Origin: Aspidapion aeneum
Taxonomy: Eukaryota > Arthropoda > Insecta > Coleoptera > Brentidae
DNA length: 64,000 nucleotides
Assembly (NCBI GenBank): GCA_963576565.1
Contig: OY755038.1
Span: 11,237,756 to 11,301,755, forward strand
Reading direction: 5' to 3'
This document shows, in pieces, positions 53,701 to 59,225 of this stretch; the first letter of the stretch is position 1, and each line of letters opens with the position of its first letter. Both the position numbers and the translations under genes were made by a program. Under the pieces are notes generated by a model. The model saw only the letters and a program-made list of their open reading frames with translations, was not told the origin of the DNA and made no database searches.

Positions 53701-55631
53701 AAAAATTCAAATCAAAAATTTTTATTGCAATAGCCTAACGCTGTACAGGGTGTCCCAAATTGGGCACTTTTGGGGGGTTTAAGGTACTTCTAGGGAAGAC
53801 AGAGAAAAACTGACCACGCATTATGGGGCTCAAATTTCAAGAGAAAACTTATAGTGAAAACCGCATTTTGAAATATCGTCTCGTCTTTGAGCTACGGGGG
53901 CTTTTTGAAAAGTCTGCATTTTGGAGGAGGGTCTATAACTTCGTTATTATTGGAAATATTGATTTAGAGTAAATTGCAATTTTATAGACTTTGTCACGAG
54001 GAATTCAACCGCTAAATTAAATTTTAACTGTCACCTTTAGTTTTTGAGATACGACATAAAGTTGCATTTTCTCTTATGGAATGGCCTATATTTTAATTAA
54101 TTTTCGAATTCGTGATTGAATTCTTTTCAAAATGATGTATCATATGTCATAGTTTGATTGAGCGGTCTCGGAGATAATTAAAGTTTTTTATTTTTGTCTA
54201 ATGTGCGTTGAATGACGTCATGCGCCATTGACGTGAAAGAAAATCCTACGTCGATGCTCCTATAGTTTTGTTGTCTTATACTATGCAAATCAAGTTGGCC
54301 TTGCGTCTTGGCGTTTTGTCATTGTTTTCAATTGTTTAAACAATTTGACATTACGCTTTGATATGAAATTATTTTGCACAAAAGCGTTTTGATTTTATTT
54401 TGAAATATGTATCATTTTTTAAAACTTTTTATAACTAGGCTTTGAGGGCCGTCAGCTGAATTATAATTTTTCCAAACCAGCCTTACTATATTTGTGACTG
54501 TGTAAAATAATAAAAATACTGCCTTTACCTGCCTCAGCAGGAAATCATAGCGCACTAGAAATAGGTGAAAAAGCTGAATATCTCCTAAACCGCTCAATCA
54601 AACTATGACATATGATACATCATTTTGAAAAGAATTCAATGACGCATTCGAAAATTAATTAAAATATAGGTCATTCCATAAGAAAAAATGCAACTTTATG
54701 TCATATCTCAAAAACTAAAAGTGACAGTTAAAATATAATTTAGCGGGTGAATTCCTCGTGACAAAGTCTATAAAACTGCAATTTACTCTAAATCAAAATT
54801 TCCACTAATAACGAAGTTATAGACCCCCTTCAAAAATGCAGACTTTTCAGAAAGTCCCCGTAGCTCAAAGACGAGACGATATTTCAAAATGCGGTTTTCA
54901 CTATAAGCCTTCTCTTGAAATTTGCGCCTCGCAATGTGTGGTCAGTTTTTCTCTGTCTCCCCTAGAAGTACCTTAAACCCCCTTAAAGTACCCAATTTGG
55001 GACACCCTGTACAATATAACATTCCTAAACCTAAAAATCTTAAAACTATGTAGTTTACTGTTACTTAAGTTATTTATATAATATATTTTATCTAACAATT
55101 TATATTCAGTTGGTTCTGACAGGTACTTTTAACCATTGTTAAAGGAGAAGAAACGAAAAGTCCTGATTACTTCACAAATATTTGTGAAGTAAGCAGGACT
55201 TTTCGTTTCTTCTCCTTTAACAATGGTTCAAGGACTTCACCCTGGAGAAATCTACAGGTACTTTTAATTTAGAAAATATATTTTCTTTATTAATAATATT
55301 TTCAAGTGAATAATTAAATAAACTACCTGTCAAATAACAAGGGATCAAATTGGTTTAATTTAATTTCTCAGGACAAAGAAAAAGACAAAAAACCACCGAA
55401 ACCGAAGAAAAAATTAACCTCGACCAGTGACAAGTCGTCGTCGGAGAGCAGCAGTAGCTTGTCCGAGACGCGTGAGATCCACACCGGACCTGTCAACGTG
55501 GGCGACAAACTCCACGTCTATTATGGCCCGACCAACGAGAGTAAAGTGACGTACGAGGCAAAAGTTGTCGATATAGACAAGGATGCCACTGGCCCAATTT
55601 ATTTGGTGCACTATACCGGTTGGAATACCAG
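17795..55631 (+). CDS. ARID4: ARID4A/B orthologue (hat-trick), 12 exons, 3' end outside the window
   Basis: Twelve exons with matching phases encode about 702 residues. Residues 5-145 hold the Tudor pair ([20 protein letters not shown], then YTV-VFDDGD and [20 protein letters not shown]). Residues about 160-284 hold the RBB1NT region. Residues about 295-385 hold the ARID ([17 protein letters not shown]). The linker 390-650 is Lys/Glu-rich with a SUMO-type VKKEP motif. From about 655 a chromo-barrel begins ([11 protein letters not shown] ... VHYTGW) and is cut by intron 12. In animals ARID4 proteins are subunits of the SIN3-HDAC corepressor and bind RB-family proteins. The Tudor and chromo-barrel modules bind nucleosomal marks or DNA, and the ARID binds DNA. 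Introns range from 96 bp to more than 8.3 kb, with most of the excess from transposons. Identity is firm. A versus B cannot apply, since insects have one gene. Confidence 0.97.
17798..20090. other. ARID4 intron 1, left half
   Basis: AT-rich intron. 17985-18120 matches 5040-5130 in inverted orientation (shared AAATTAGCATGGCATT), an old dispersed repeat of unknown class. 19170-19260 matches the interior of the MITE at 43782 (poly-G then GTATTTTATGCT). No coding signal. Confidence 0.6.
20097..22020 (+). mobile_element. RTE-type retroelement remnant, split by an antisense element
   Basis: Left piece reads [40 protein letters not shown] and [14 protein letters not shown]. After the antisense insert the right piece reads [20 protein letters not shown] and the [21 protein letters not shown]-terminus that marks RTE elements. 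Stops and frameshifts are present. It ends with a TTCGG microsatellite and a short AT tail. Confidence 0.8.
20480..21630 (-). mobile_element. 5'-truncated non-LTR element (RT C-terminus)
   Basis: Antisense frame starts [20 protein letters not shown] (a mutated FADD box) and continues [46 protein letters not shown] and [10 protein letters not shown] for about 255 codons. Its 3' UTR is AT-rich (20480-20810). CAGAAAAA-type strings at both borders may be its target duplication. Jockey/CR1 group by motif order. Confidence 0.8.
22021..22590. other. ARID4 intron 1, right end
   Basis: AT-rich, no element recognised. It ends in the polypyrimidine tract of exon 2. Confidence 0.5.
22592..22702 (+). CDS. 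ARID4: ARID4 exon 2 (first Tudor strand region)
   Basis: 37 codons between TTTTTTTCCTCCAG and GTAAGT, phase 0 at both ends. Contains [20 protein letters not shown], the most conserved signature of the ARID4 N-terminus. Confidence 0.97.
22855..23345. repeat. ~490-bp long-armed foldback in intron 2
   Basis: GCAAGATCCTCATCAAATTT on the left is inverted on the right as AAATTTGATGAGGATCTTGC; similarity goes inward through TTTTCTTAATAAAATAC-type words for about 200 bp per arm. Sits immediately 3' of exon 2. No TSD identified. Confidence 0.8.
23346..23798. other. Intron 2 spacer
   Basis: AT-rich. Near 23740-23800 there is a widespread insect repeat motif (CTAAACCGCTGCACCGATTT then TTCATGAAA), related to words at 7430-7480 and 26400-26460. 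Confidence 0.5.
23998..24045 (-). ncRNA. Hammerhead ribozyme, copy 1 (one stem I mismatch)
   Basis: Antisense order: AGTGCT, CTGAGGA, GTCC-CATAA-GGAC, GAAA, CGG-TTAA-CTGT, cleavage C, AACACT. Core and stems II and III are intact; stem I has one C x A mismatch. Confidence 0.85.
24632..24679 (+). ncRNA. Hammerhead ribozyme, copy 2 (fully paired)
   Basis: Stem I 24632-24637 (AGTGTT) pairs with 24674-24679 (AACACT). CUGANGA core 24638-24644. Stem II GTCC/GGAC with loop CATAA. GAAA 24658-24661. Stem III ACGG/CTGT closed by TTAA. Predicted cleavage after C24673 (GUC). Every invariant position of the type I hammerhead core is present. Confidence 0.93.
25222..25454. other. Intron 2 spacer
   Basis: AT-rich; no signal recognised. 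Confidence 0.5.
25467..25795 (-). mobile_element. Hammerhead-bearing insert B, 12-bp target duplication
   Basis: TGAAAAGATAAA at 25455-25466 and 25796-25807. Same termini as insert A. Holds one antisense hammerhead and a short inverted tail. The 12-bp duplication argues for target-primed (retroposon or Penelope-like) insertion. Confidence 0.9.
25619..25666 (-). ncRNA. Hammerhead ribozyme, copy 3
   Basis: Same architecture; stem III is ACGG/TTGT, so one pair becomes G-U and pairing is kept. Stem I is fully paired. It is antisense to ARID4 and about 230 bp upstream of exon 3. Confidence 0.9.
25892..26051 (+). CDS. ARID4: ARID4 exon 3 (Tudor)
   Basis: 160 nt, phase 0 to 1. Reads [19 protein letters not shown] and [18 protein letters not shown] hammerhead-bearing insertion ends only 85 bases before its target-duplication-to-acceptor region, so intron 2's 3' end is partly transposon-derived. 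Confidence 0.97.
26230..26921. mobile_element. ~690-bp element bracketed by TAGCTCACAC palindromic caps
   Basis: Caps of about 40 bp at 26230-26266 and 26880-26921 each read TAGCTCACAC...GTGTGAGC. The interior has a GTCTGTCTGTCT microsatellite near 26370 and three ~110-bp tandem repeats (26530-26880) around GATTTCAAAAATTAGAGTTT. An inverted relative lies at 30192-30784. Confidence 0.75.
26940..27120. repeat. Dispersed repeat shared with 63711-63827
   Basis: Shares TAATTTTTGAGATAACTTTT and CATAACAAATAGCATAGGCC-like words with the palindrome near the window's right edge. The outer part (GCCCATATATTGGCAGAGTA) recurs inverted near 30150. Confidence 0.65.
27207..27341. repeat. ~135-bp foldback MITE
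   Basis: ACCCGGTTAACACCTACGAC at the left, inverted at the right (GTCGTAGGTGGGAACCGGGT). Inner arms CACGCGTCACATGA/TCATGTGACGCGTG also pair. Confidence 0.85.
27471..27513 (-). ncRNA. Hammerhead-like motif in Penelope end (inverted copy)
   Basis: Antisense: TCTC, CTGAAGA, one extra T, GCCATC...GATGGC, GAAA, ACGT without loop, C, GAGA. Core boxes present, but the extra base before stem II and the loopless stem III make it a weak or dimer-dependent ribozyme. Confidence 0.55.
27560..28200 (-). pseudogene. GIY-YIG endonuclease region of a Penelope-like element
   Basis: Antisense frame: [19 protein letters not shown], then [20 protein letters not shown] (the GIY-YIG core with its CxC lead), [26 protein letters not shown] and [16 protein letters not shown]. 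This endonuclease nicks target DNA for priming. The preceding RT is absent, so it is a fragment, although this part has an open frame. Confidence 0.9.
28257..28299 (+). ncRNA. Hammerhead-like motif in Penelope end
   Basis: Same 43-nt arrangement on the + strand: CTGAAGA at 28261, stem II GCCATC/GATGGC, GAAAC at 28288, putative cleavage after C28295, stem I TCTC/GAGA. Confidence 0.55.
28570..29190 (+). mobile_element. Second, older Penelope-like fragment
   Basis: Reads [20 protein letters not shown], then with frameshifts [20 protein letters not shown] (GIY-YIG region) and [20 protein letters not shown]. It diverges strongly from the copy at 27.4-28.3 kb, so two Penelope families are present back to back. 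Confidence 0.8.
29191..29573. other. Intron 3 spacer
   Basis: AT-rich; nothing recognised. Confidence 0.5.
29574..29716. repeat. 143-bp MITE
   Basis: ACTGGTGTATAAATTCTTGAA on the left is approximately inverted as TTCAAGAATTCATACACAGGG on the right. Confidence 0.75.
29717..30190. other. Intron 3 spacer
   Basis: AT-rich. The last 50 bases (ACTCTGCCAATATATGGGC) are the inverse of sequence at 26925. Confidence 0.5.
30192..30784. mobile_element. Second TAGCTCACAC-capped element, inverted
   Basis: Degenerate cap at 30192 and a good cap at 30751-30784. Interior has two ~120-bp repeats (GCGAAAATAACCCCCTA) and the same ATGCGCGTTGTTCGTTAC/ACAGACAGACAG end as the 26.2-kb copy, on the other strand. 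Confidence 0.7.
31030..31530 (-). repeat. Dispersed ~450-bp repeat, copy 1 (inverted)
   Basis: Reverse-complement match to 50270-50720 and 52890-53350, including GCGGGAGCTAAC, ATGGCGTGTTAATTT and CTCCAACTATTTCAAAT words. Contains no clear ORF; 31030-31070 has CCTGTATAGTGTATAGTG duplication. Confidence 0.8.
31639..31810 (+). CDS. ARID4: ARID4 exon 4 (end of Tudor pair)
   Basis: 172 nt, phase 1 to 2. Reads [20 protein letters not shown] and [20 protein letters not shown], then a basic [10 protein letters not shown] run. Confidence 0.97.
31811..32940. other. Intron 4, left part
   Basis: AT-rich; no transposon termini or coding frames recognised. Confidence 0.5.
33265..33977 (+). mobile_element. 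Hammerhead-bearing insert C, 513-bp tandem unit
   Basis: TTTACAT duplicated at 33258-33264 and 33978-33984. After a short inverted piece, the unit starting ATTAGGTGTCC appears at 33346 and again at 33859: period 513 bp, giving 1.2 tandem units. The hammerhead lies at the unit junction, the predicted cleavage falling 8 nt before the repeat start. Ends like inserts A and B. Confidence 0.88.
33810..33857 (+). ncRNA. Hammerhead ribozyme, copy 4 (fully paired)
   Basis: Identical architecture to copy 2: stem I AGTGTT/AACACT, CTGAGGA, GTCC-CATAA-GGAC, GAAA, ACGG-TTAA-CTGT. Cleavage predicted after C33851. Confidence 0.93.
34479..34691 (+). CDS. ARID4: ARID4 exon 5 (acidic stretch, RBB1NT start)
   Basis: 213 nt, phase 2 to 2. 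An acidic [10 protein letters not shown] run is followed by [12 protein letters not shown] and [13 protein letters not shown]. Antisense RT sequence of an RTE element ends about 50 bases before the acceptor. Confidence 0.97.
34965..36746. mobile_element. 1.78-kb TIR element, copy 2 (inverted relative to 14005)
   Basis: Ends CCCATGTAACATT and AATGTCACTTGGG. The same landmarks as copy 1 appear in reverse order (GCAGAAGCTAAAAGGTTGCC, GCGCGCCAGCTC, ladder of TTTTTAAAATGCCTAAAAGT-type repeats). Flanking TA is lost on the right. It fills most of intron 5. Confidence 0.9.
36990..37182 (+). CDS. ARID4: ARID4 exon 6 (RBB1NT)
   Basis: 193 nt, phase 2 to 0. Reads [19 protein letters not shown] and [20 protein letters not shown], ending in an acidic run. 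Confidence 0.97.
37311..37553 (+). CDS. ARID4: ARID4 exon 7 (ARID domain core)
   Basis: 81 codons, phase 0 at both ends. Carries [19 protein letters not shown], the helix-turn-helix signature [20 protein letters not shown] and [14 protein letters not shown]. This part makes the DNA contact in ARID proteins. Confidence 0.98.
37560..38990. repeat. Degenerate flanking satellite monomers
   Basis: Phrases such as GTCTTTTAGTAACGAAATCG, GTCAAGATATGC and TAGCGGCCAGTGCAAATGAA recur at roughly 300-bp spacing, diverged relatives of the core satellite. 37850-38390 holds an unrelated insertion-like stretch. Confidence 0.7.
39000..41280. repeat. ~324-bp satellite array, seven monomers
   Basis: The marker GTTCT(G/A)TTATCC occurs at 39061, 39385, 39708, 40033, 40358, 40681 and 41006, spacing 323-325 bp. 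Monomers are near-identical. Type A (CCGGTAATTAAC, short CGTCTAAATTG) recurs at 39571 and 40544, exactly 973 bp apart, so three monomers form a higher-order unit. No coding frame. Confidence 0.95.
41281..42330. repeat. Degenerate satellite, right flank
   Basis: Diverged monomers continue (GCGGCCAGGGGAATCAGAAC, CAAGATATGCTA). A small insertion at 41852-41940 is bounded by TCAACCTGAGTGG repeats. Confidence 0.75.
42331..43773. other. Intron 7 AT-rich part
   Basis: No gene seen. GAGCGTAGCGA(GG/AA) with nearby AAAAAGT words is repeated at 43290 and 43590, an old dispersed repeat. Confidence 0.5.
43782..43916. mobile_element. 135-bp hAT-like MITE
   Basis: 8-bp duplication AAAGCTTC on both sides. 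Termini CAGTGGCGTATATA and TATATACGCCACTG. Poly-G inside; interior matches 19170-19260. Confidence 0.93.
43925..44498. other. Intron 7, right end
   Basis: No element recognised; ends in exon 8 acceptor. Confidence 0.5.
44499..44643 (+). CDS. ARID4: ARID4 exon 8 (end of ARID)
   Basis: 145 nt, phase 0 to 1. [20 protein letters not shown] is the last ARID helix; a basic [18 protein letters not shown] tail follows. Confidence 0.95.
44740..44894 (+). CDS. ARID4: ARID4 exon 9 (charged linker)
   Basis: 155 nt, phase 1 to 0, after a 96-bp intron. Lys/Glu/Pro-rich, with IEVKKEPP matching a sumoylation consensus. Confidence 0.9.
45162..46692. mobile_element. 1.53-kb foldback (CAGCGTGTCCC family), copy 1
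   Basis: TA on both sides. Starts CAGCGTGTCCCATTTTCGAT, ends with its inverse; arms match over about 600 bp per side with a CACGCTTTTGTTTTG-type centre. Fills intron 9. Confidence 0.93.
46747..46989 (+). CDS. ARID4: ARID4 exon 10 (charged linker)
   Basis: 81 codons, phase 0 at both ends. Ser/Thr-rich start ([14 protein letters not shown]) then alternating Lys/Glu, probably a long charged helix. Confidence 0.9.
46990..47119. other. Intron 10 start
   Basis: Short AT-rich stretch before the LTR remnant. Confidence 0.4.
47120..47985 (+). mobile_element. BEL/Pao LTR retrotransposon remnant
   Basis: A block of about 93 bp ending ACTTGCACGCACA is identical at 47363-47455 and 47893-47985, as two LTR 3' ends should be. 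Five bases after the first lies a primer-binding site. A TATAAAA box (47321) sits in the left LTR. The interior is only ~440 bp, so gag and pol are deleted. The 5' parts of the two LTRs differ, so the remnant is rearranged. Confidence 0.7.
47461..47478 (+). other. Primer-binding site complementary to tRNA-Tyr
   Basis: TGGTCCTTCGAGCCGGAT is the complement of the 3' end of animal tRNA-Tyr (ATCCGGCTCGAAGGA plus CCA), the primer used by many insect BEL/Pao elements. Confidence 0.8.
48188..48397 (+). CDS. ARID4: ARID4 exon 11 (linker)
   Basis: 70 codons, phase 0 at both ends. Begins [20 protein letters not shown] and ends in [10 protein letters not shown] 1.5-kb foldback starts 19 bases after the donor. 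Confidence 0.85.
48417..49944. mobile_element. 1.53-kb foldback (CAGCGTGTCCC family), copy 2
   Basis: TA both sides; first bases CAGCGTCTCCC (one change). Same arms and centre as copy 1. Its right end is included in the tandem duplication that follows. Confidence 0.92.
50270..50720 (+). repeat. Dispersed ~450-bp repeat, copy 2
   Basis: Contains TTAGCTCCCGCTAAATTTCG, AAAATGGCGTGTTAATTTAC and CTGGTGAGTGC. Function unknown; a donor-like GTGAGT follows a conserved stretch. Confidence 0.75.
51117..52388. mobile_element. 1.27-kb foldback (CAGGGTGTCCCAAATTG family), copy 1
   Basis: TA on both sides, arms about 550 bp (for example CATATGTCATAGTTTGATTG inverted at the right). Centre near 51700-51850. 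Confidence 0.93.
52390..52578. repeat. Truncated right end of CAGCGTGTCCC foldback
   Basis: Last 189 bases of the family, present only because of the segmental duplication. Confidence 0.9.
52890..53350 (+). repeat. Dispersed ~450-bp repeat, copy 3
   Basis: Near-identical to copy 2 as part of the tandem duplication. Confidence 0.85.
53746..55009. mobile_element. 1.26-kb foldback (CAGGGTGTCCCAAATTG family), copy 2
   Basis: TA both sides. Duplicate of the 51117 copy with small indels. Confidence 0.93.
55119..55267. repeat. 98-bp near-perfect palindrome inside a 14-bp direct repeat
   Basis: ACAGGTACTTTTAA at 55119-55132 and 55254-55267. Between them a palindrome with 49-bp arms and no spacer (55131-55228, centre CACAAATATTTGTG, one mismatch), then 25 unpaired bases. 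The right part has a CTTTTCGTTTCTTCTCC tract followed by an ATG frame ([12 protein letters not shown]), resembling a 5' UTR plus start of an mRNA. No poly-A. Confidence 0.85.
55372..55631 (+). CDS. ARID4: ARID4 exon 12 (chromo-barrel first half)
   Basis: 260 nt, phase 0 to 2. After a Lys-rich and a Ser-rich part ([11 protein letters not shown]) it reads [19 protein letters not shown] and [17 protein letters not shown]. The remainder of the domain (the usual DEW segment) is not in the window; the following intron is longer than 8.3 kb. Confidence 0.95.
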
Positions 55632-57353
55632 GTAATTAGGGTCAAACCATAGACGAATGACAGAGATAGACCAGACACTTACACGGTGGAAGTTGTATTA
55701 CTAAATTGGCGCAGTATACCGGGGTGTCGTGCACGAATCAGCGCCTCTCCAACTTTGTGCTCCGTACTAAACATTTACAGGGGGATTTGAAACAATATAA
55801 CGCTTGCGCAGTTTGTTTCTAAGCTACAGGATGGCTTTTCAAATTATTGTATACCGGATGCTCGTAGCCATCAATGAAATCGTTCTCCAATCAAGCTACA
55901 TCTTTTAATATAGTGTTTTGAACAGTTTTTATCAAATTAAATTTTAACACTAAAAAACTCATTCTACTCGTCAATTACATAGATTTAAATTTAAACGATG
56001 CGCGCTGCTAAAAATGAGTTATTTTGTGTCAAAGCTCAATTTGCTTAAAAAGACTCTATAAACACCAATCAATAAGGAAGCTTAATCAAAGAATGTTTAA
56101 ATTAATGACTACTAGCAATAAAAAAAGGAAAGTTAAATTTTTATTCAATCTATAAGGTTTAAAAGTTTGTTTCCCATTCATTTAGGTAAATAAATTTCCT
56201 TGAGAGGCTAATTTTCTAGTTAAAAAAAGGCTTTTTGACGAATATTCTACAGTAGTTTCCTTTTTATTAGTGCATAGAAAATATTTACACATTCTACATT
56301 AACTTAAATTAATAATGTATACTTTTACAATGCTTTATACATAATAATGTTGCAAATATAGGTTTCTATAAGCGGAAACATTTTTAATTGTTTTTTCATG
56401 AAAAATAAAAAAATGTAACGTAGGCCTTTTAAAGTAAAGTGAATATTGCCGGTTATTCATTTAATTAAACAGGGTCCGGCATAATGATCTCCCACATTTT
56501 GCACTGCCACTGTGCCTGAATCACTGAAGAGAGGGGAAGCTTAGCGTAGTTGGTTGGTAGCTCGCGGCTTGCCATTTCCTTGCCATCGTGCCTTCGTTAT
56601 CGAGATATTAAACAAAAGTAGGTAACGAATCTGTGATTACGTACTCACTTCGCACTTGGTAGACATGTTTTAGTTCCAGATACTTTGGGAATATCTGAAC
56701 AGGAATATCGCTTTAGAGTTACTGCACAATGGCGTTTTTATTGTGGGAGATCATTCTGCTGGAATCTATGTTTTTCCAAATATTAACATTTAAAACTAAA
56801 CATTTAAAACTCCGTCCAGGTTCAACGTGTCCATCACACACTATATATTTGTGAATTTCATCTTTCGTCAAAGTTAGTTTTTTTGCTGAAGTATTTTTTT
56901 TAGATTCCGTTTGGAAATGGCGCTTGCTAACATAGTCTTCACACCCACGAACACAAAATTGTTTCCTTTTAAATTTCTTAATTACCGATCGACCACAATT
57001 TAGCAAAAAACACTTTTAAAAATAAGGTAAAAAGTCGAAAAATCACGAAAAACTGCAACCACAAATGAAAAATGCCGAATTACATTTACGTCATATTTTT
57101 ATCTGTTTTGCCAATGTCAGTCATAATCAAAAACATATACCGAGAGTAGCGGTTAATGTCCATGGCGGCAGCACAGGAGTCTGTACATAATATTTTTATA
57201 CCAGGGGTAACGGTCTGTAATAAGCGCCTCTCGAACTTTGTATTCCGAACTAATGTATACAGGGGGTATGTATAACAGTATTATGACAAGACCGGGGTGC
57301 TTTCCTTACTATAAATAATTAGTATACTGTGGGTCAAGCTCATTTTTGGTCTA
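55632..57353. other. Intron 12, left part
   Basis: Mostly AT-rich. GCGCCTCTC(C/G)AACTTTGT occurs at 55740 and 57222, and AATGATCTCCCACA at 56484 is inverted near 56740. The expected DEW-containing ARID4 exon was not found here. Confidence 0.5.
56719..57006 (-). other. 95-codon ORF with THAP-like C-x3-C...C-x2-H spacing
   Basis: Contains KQFCVRGCEDYVSKRHF and, 34 residues on, VCDGHVEPGRSF. The Cys/His spacing resembles a THAP zinc finger, a fold found in P-element transposases and host factors. Flanking short inverted repeats suggest a transposon relic. Low certainty. Confidence 0.3.
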
Positions 57354-57355
57354 TA

Positions 57356-58482
57356 CAGGGTGTTGTGCACATGAACCGTCAAAATTTTTTGGGATATTGT
57401 TGGGGTCATTTGCTACCTTTTTAACCTTGGAACTTGGGTCCTTAGAGTCACGGCTAAAAAGATATTAATTTTTTTTTTTTTTTAAATTACCCAAAATCCC
57501 ACATTTAAACCCTCGTAAGCTTTTTATTAATGTCTGGAAAAGCCCCATTTTTTTTATATAATTCTGTAATCTTATGCTACTTCAACTAATTAATAGATTT
57601 GTTAAAATTTATGTACAAAAGGGACATACGAGGTTTTTTATTAAAGAACATTAGTGATTTTGTGAAAGAAAATCAATTTCACAATTAAAAATTAAAAAAA
57701 GTATTGACACTTGAGAACTTCATTTTCTTTTAAAAACTTCTCTAGTTGATTACTTTTCTAACGGTATGCTACACATTGATTAAAACAAACAATTCTGCTT
57801 TAAAATAGGGATATTCCGTGAGACGGGCAATAATCGTTCGGACTTGATAAGAAAAACAATTTGATGTTTATGATCGTTTGGAACAAAATTTATAAATAAA
57901 GAACACAATAGATTATTGATAAAAGTTTAAGTTTTGTTCAAGTGTTTTGTTCAAGTAGGTAAACGATCATAATCATCAAATTGTTTTTCTTACCAATTCT
58001 GAACGAGTCTCGCCCTTCTGACGGAATATCCGTATTTTAAAGCAGAAATCTTTTTTTTATCAATGTGTAGCATACCGTTAGAAAGGTAATCAACTAAAGA
58101 ATTTTTTAAAAGAAAATGAAGTTCTCAATTGTCGATACTTTTTTTGATTTTTAATTTTGAAATTCATTTCTTTCAAAAAATCACTAATATTCTTCAATAA
58201 AAAACCTCGTATGCTCTTTGGTACATCAATTTTAACAAATCTATTAATTAGTTGAAAAAGCATAAGATTACAGAATTACAAAAAAAAATGGTGCTTTTCC
58301 AAACATTAATAAAAAGCTTACGAGGGTTTAGAGGTGGGATTTTGGATAATTTGAGAATTTTTTTTTTAAATTTATATCTCTTAGCCGTGACTCTTAGGAC
58401 CCAAGTTCCAAGGTTGAAAAGGTAGCAAATGACGCCAACAATATCCCAAAAAATTTTGACTGTTCATGTGCCGAACACCCTG
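57356..58482. mobile_element. 1.13-kb foldback (CAGGGTGTTGTGC family)
   Basis: TA both sides. ACCGTCAAAATTTTTTGGGA is inverted at the right end; arms about 500 bp, centre near 57900. Confidence 0.92.
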
Positions 58483-58750
58483 TATAAGGCGGTGGGTTCG
58501 ATCCCCATGGTTGCCACACAAGCTACTATTATGTGCGATCCCATCTTGAATTTACTAGCATATATGGAACGTCCAATATCATAAGTATATCAATCGTATT
58601 AAAAAAATCCAAATTAAGTTTATTTTTCGATATAATCGTCATCTCATTAATGCTTTGTATGAGACAAGCCTAAATCACTAGACCCACTTTCCCTATTCAA
58701 AATATAGGGGTAAAGTATACCCCTCGAAGAAAGTTCGTGCTACAAAAAAT

Positions 58751-58990
58751 TCAAGATAGCCTCTTGCAAACAAAATCGACGTGTTTCGGCGTCTTTTTAA
58801 CTTCCTGATAATATTCGAGAAAATCCAGGTGTATCCTTTTCAAATTGTCACCTTGTATATTGGCTATTAAGTCTGTGTATCTGTGATCTGTTCGGCTATT
58901 AATTAAAGATGCTTTTACTGCCCAGTGCTCAATACTATCGAAAGCTTTTTCAAAGTCTATAAACGCAATACATAGTGGAATAAACAACAA
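58751..58990 (-). pseudogene. RTE RT fragment (motif A)
   Basis: CIAFIDFEKAFDSIEHWAVK is RT motif A of RTE-type elements. About 80 codons, no continuation. Confidence 0.75.
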
Positions 58991-59225
58991 GTGAAATTAA
59001 AGAAAGAAAAATAAGAAAAAAGTTTTTTGCTTCCGCCGGGATTCGAACCCGGGATCTCTTGCTCTCTAGGCAAACATTCTCAGCATTGAACTACCGAAGC
59101 CATACATAAATTTTCGGAAAACTTCCATCTATGCAGGCTGCGATGTCTCAATACAAGAACGAGAAATTTTCAGGGTATTAACTCGACCAAGTCATCCAAC
59201 TGATCTCTTTAATTCTTCTTTCCCA
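58985..59225 (-). repeat. ~240-bp repeat with tRNA-like gene, inverted copy
   Basis: Reverse complement of 63138-63383. Similarity covers both sides of the tRNA-like gene, so this is a duplicated segment and not just two SINE heads. Confidence 0.9.
59029..59100 (-). tRNA. tRNA-Gly-like gene with AGA anticodon loop, copy 1
   Basis: 72 nt, same structure as the copy at 63266, with one acceptor mismatch (GCTTCGG/CGGAAGC). A TTTTTT run follows within 10 nt. It may be a pseudogene. Confidence 0.6.

Larger units (their letters stand above)
49762..55011. repeat. 2.63-kb tandem segmental duplication
   Basis: ACAAGGAATTATTAAAAATG opens both units (49762 and 52390), distance 2628 bp. Each unit holds the right end of a CAGCGTG foldback, a ~1.15-kb spacer with the dispersed repeat, and a full CAGGGTGTCCCAAATTG foldback. 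The junction at 52386-52392 joins one foldback's TACA terminus to the interior of another. Confidence 0.93.

Noticed and set aside
58484..58520. tRNA gene from GGTGGGTTCGATCCCCAT
   Set aside because: T-arm-like only; no D arm or anticodon arm upstream because the foldback ends there. At most a SINE fragment.
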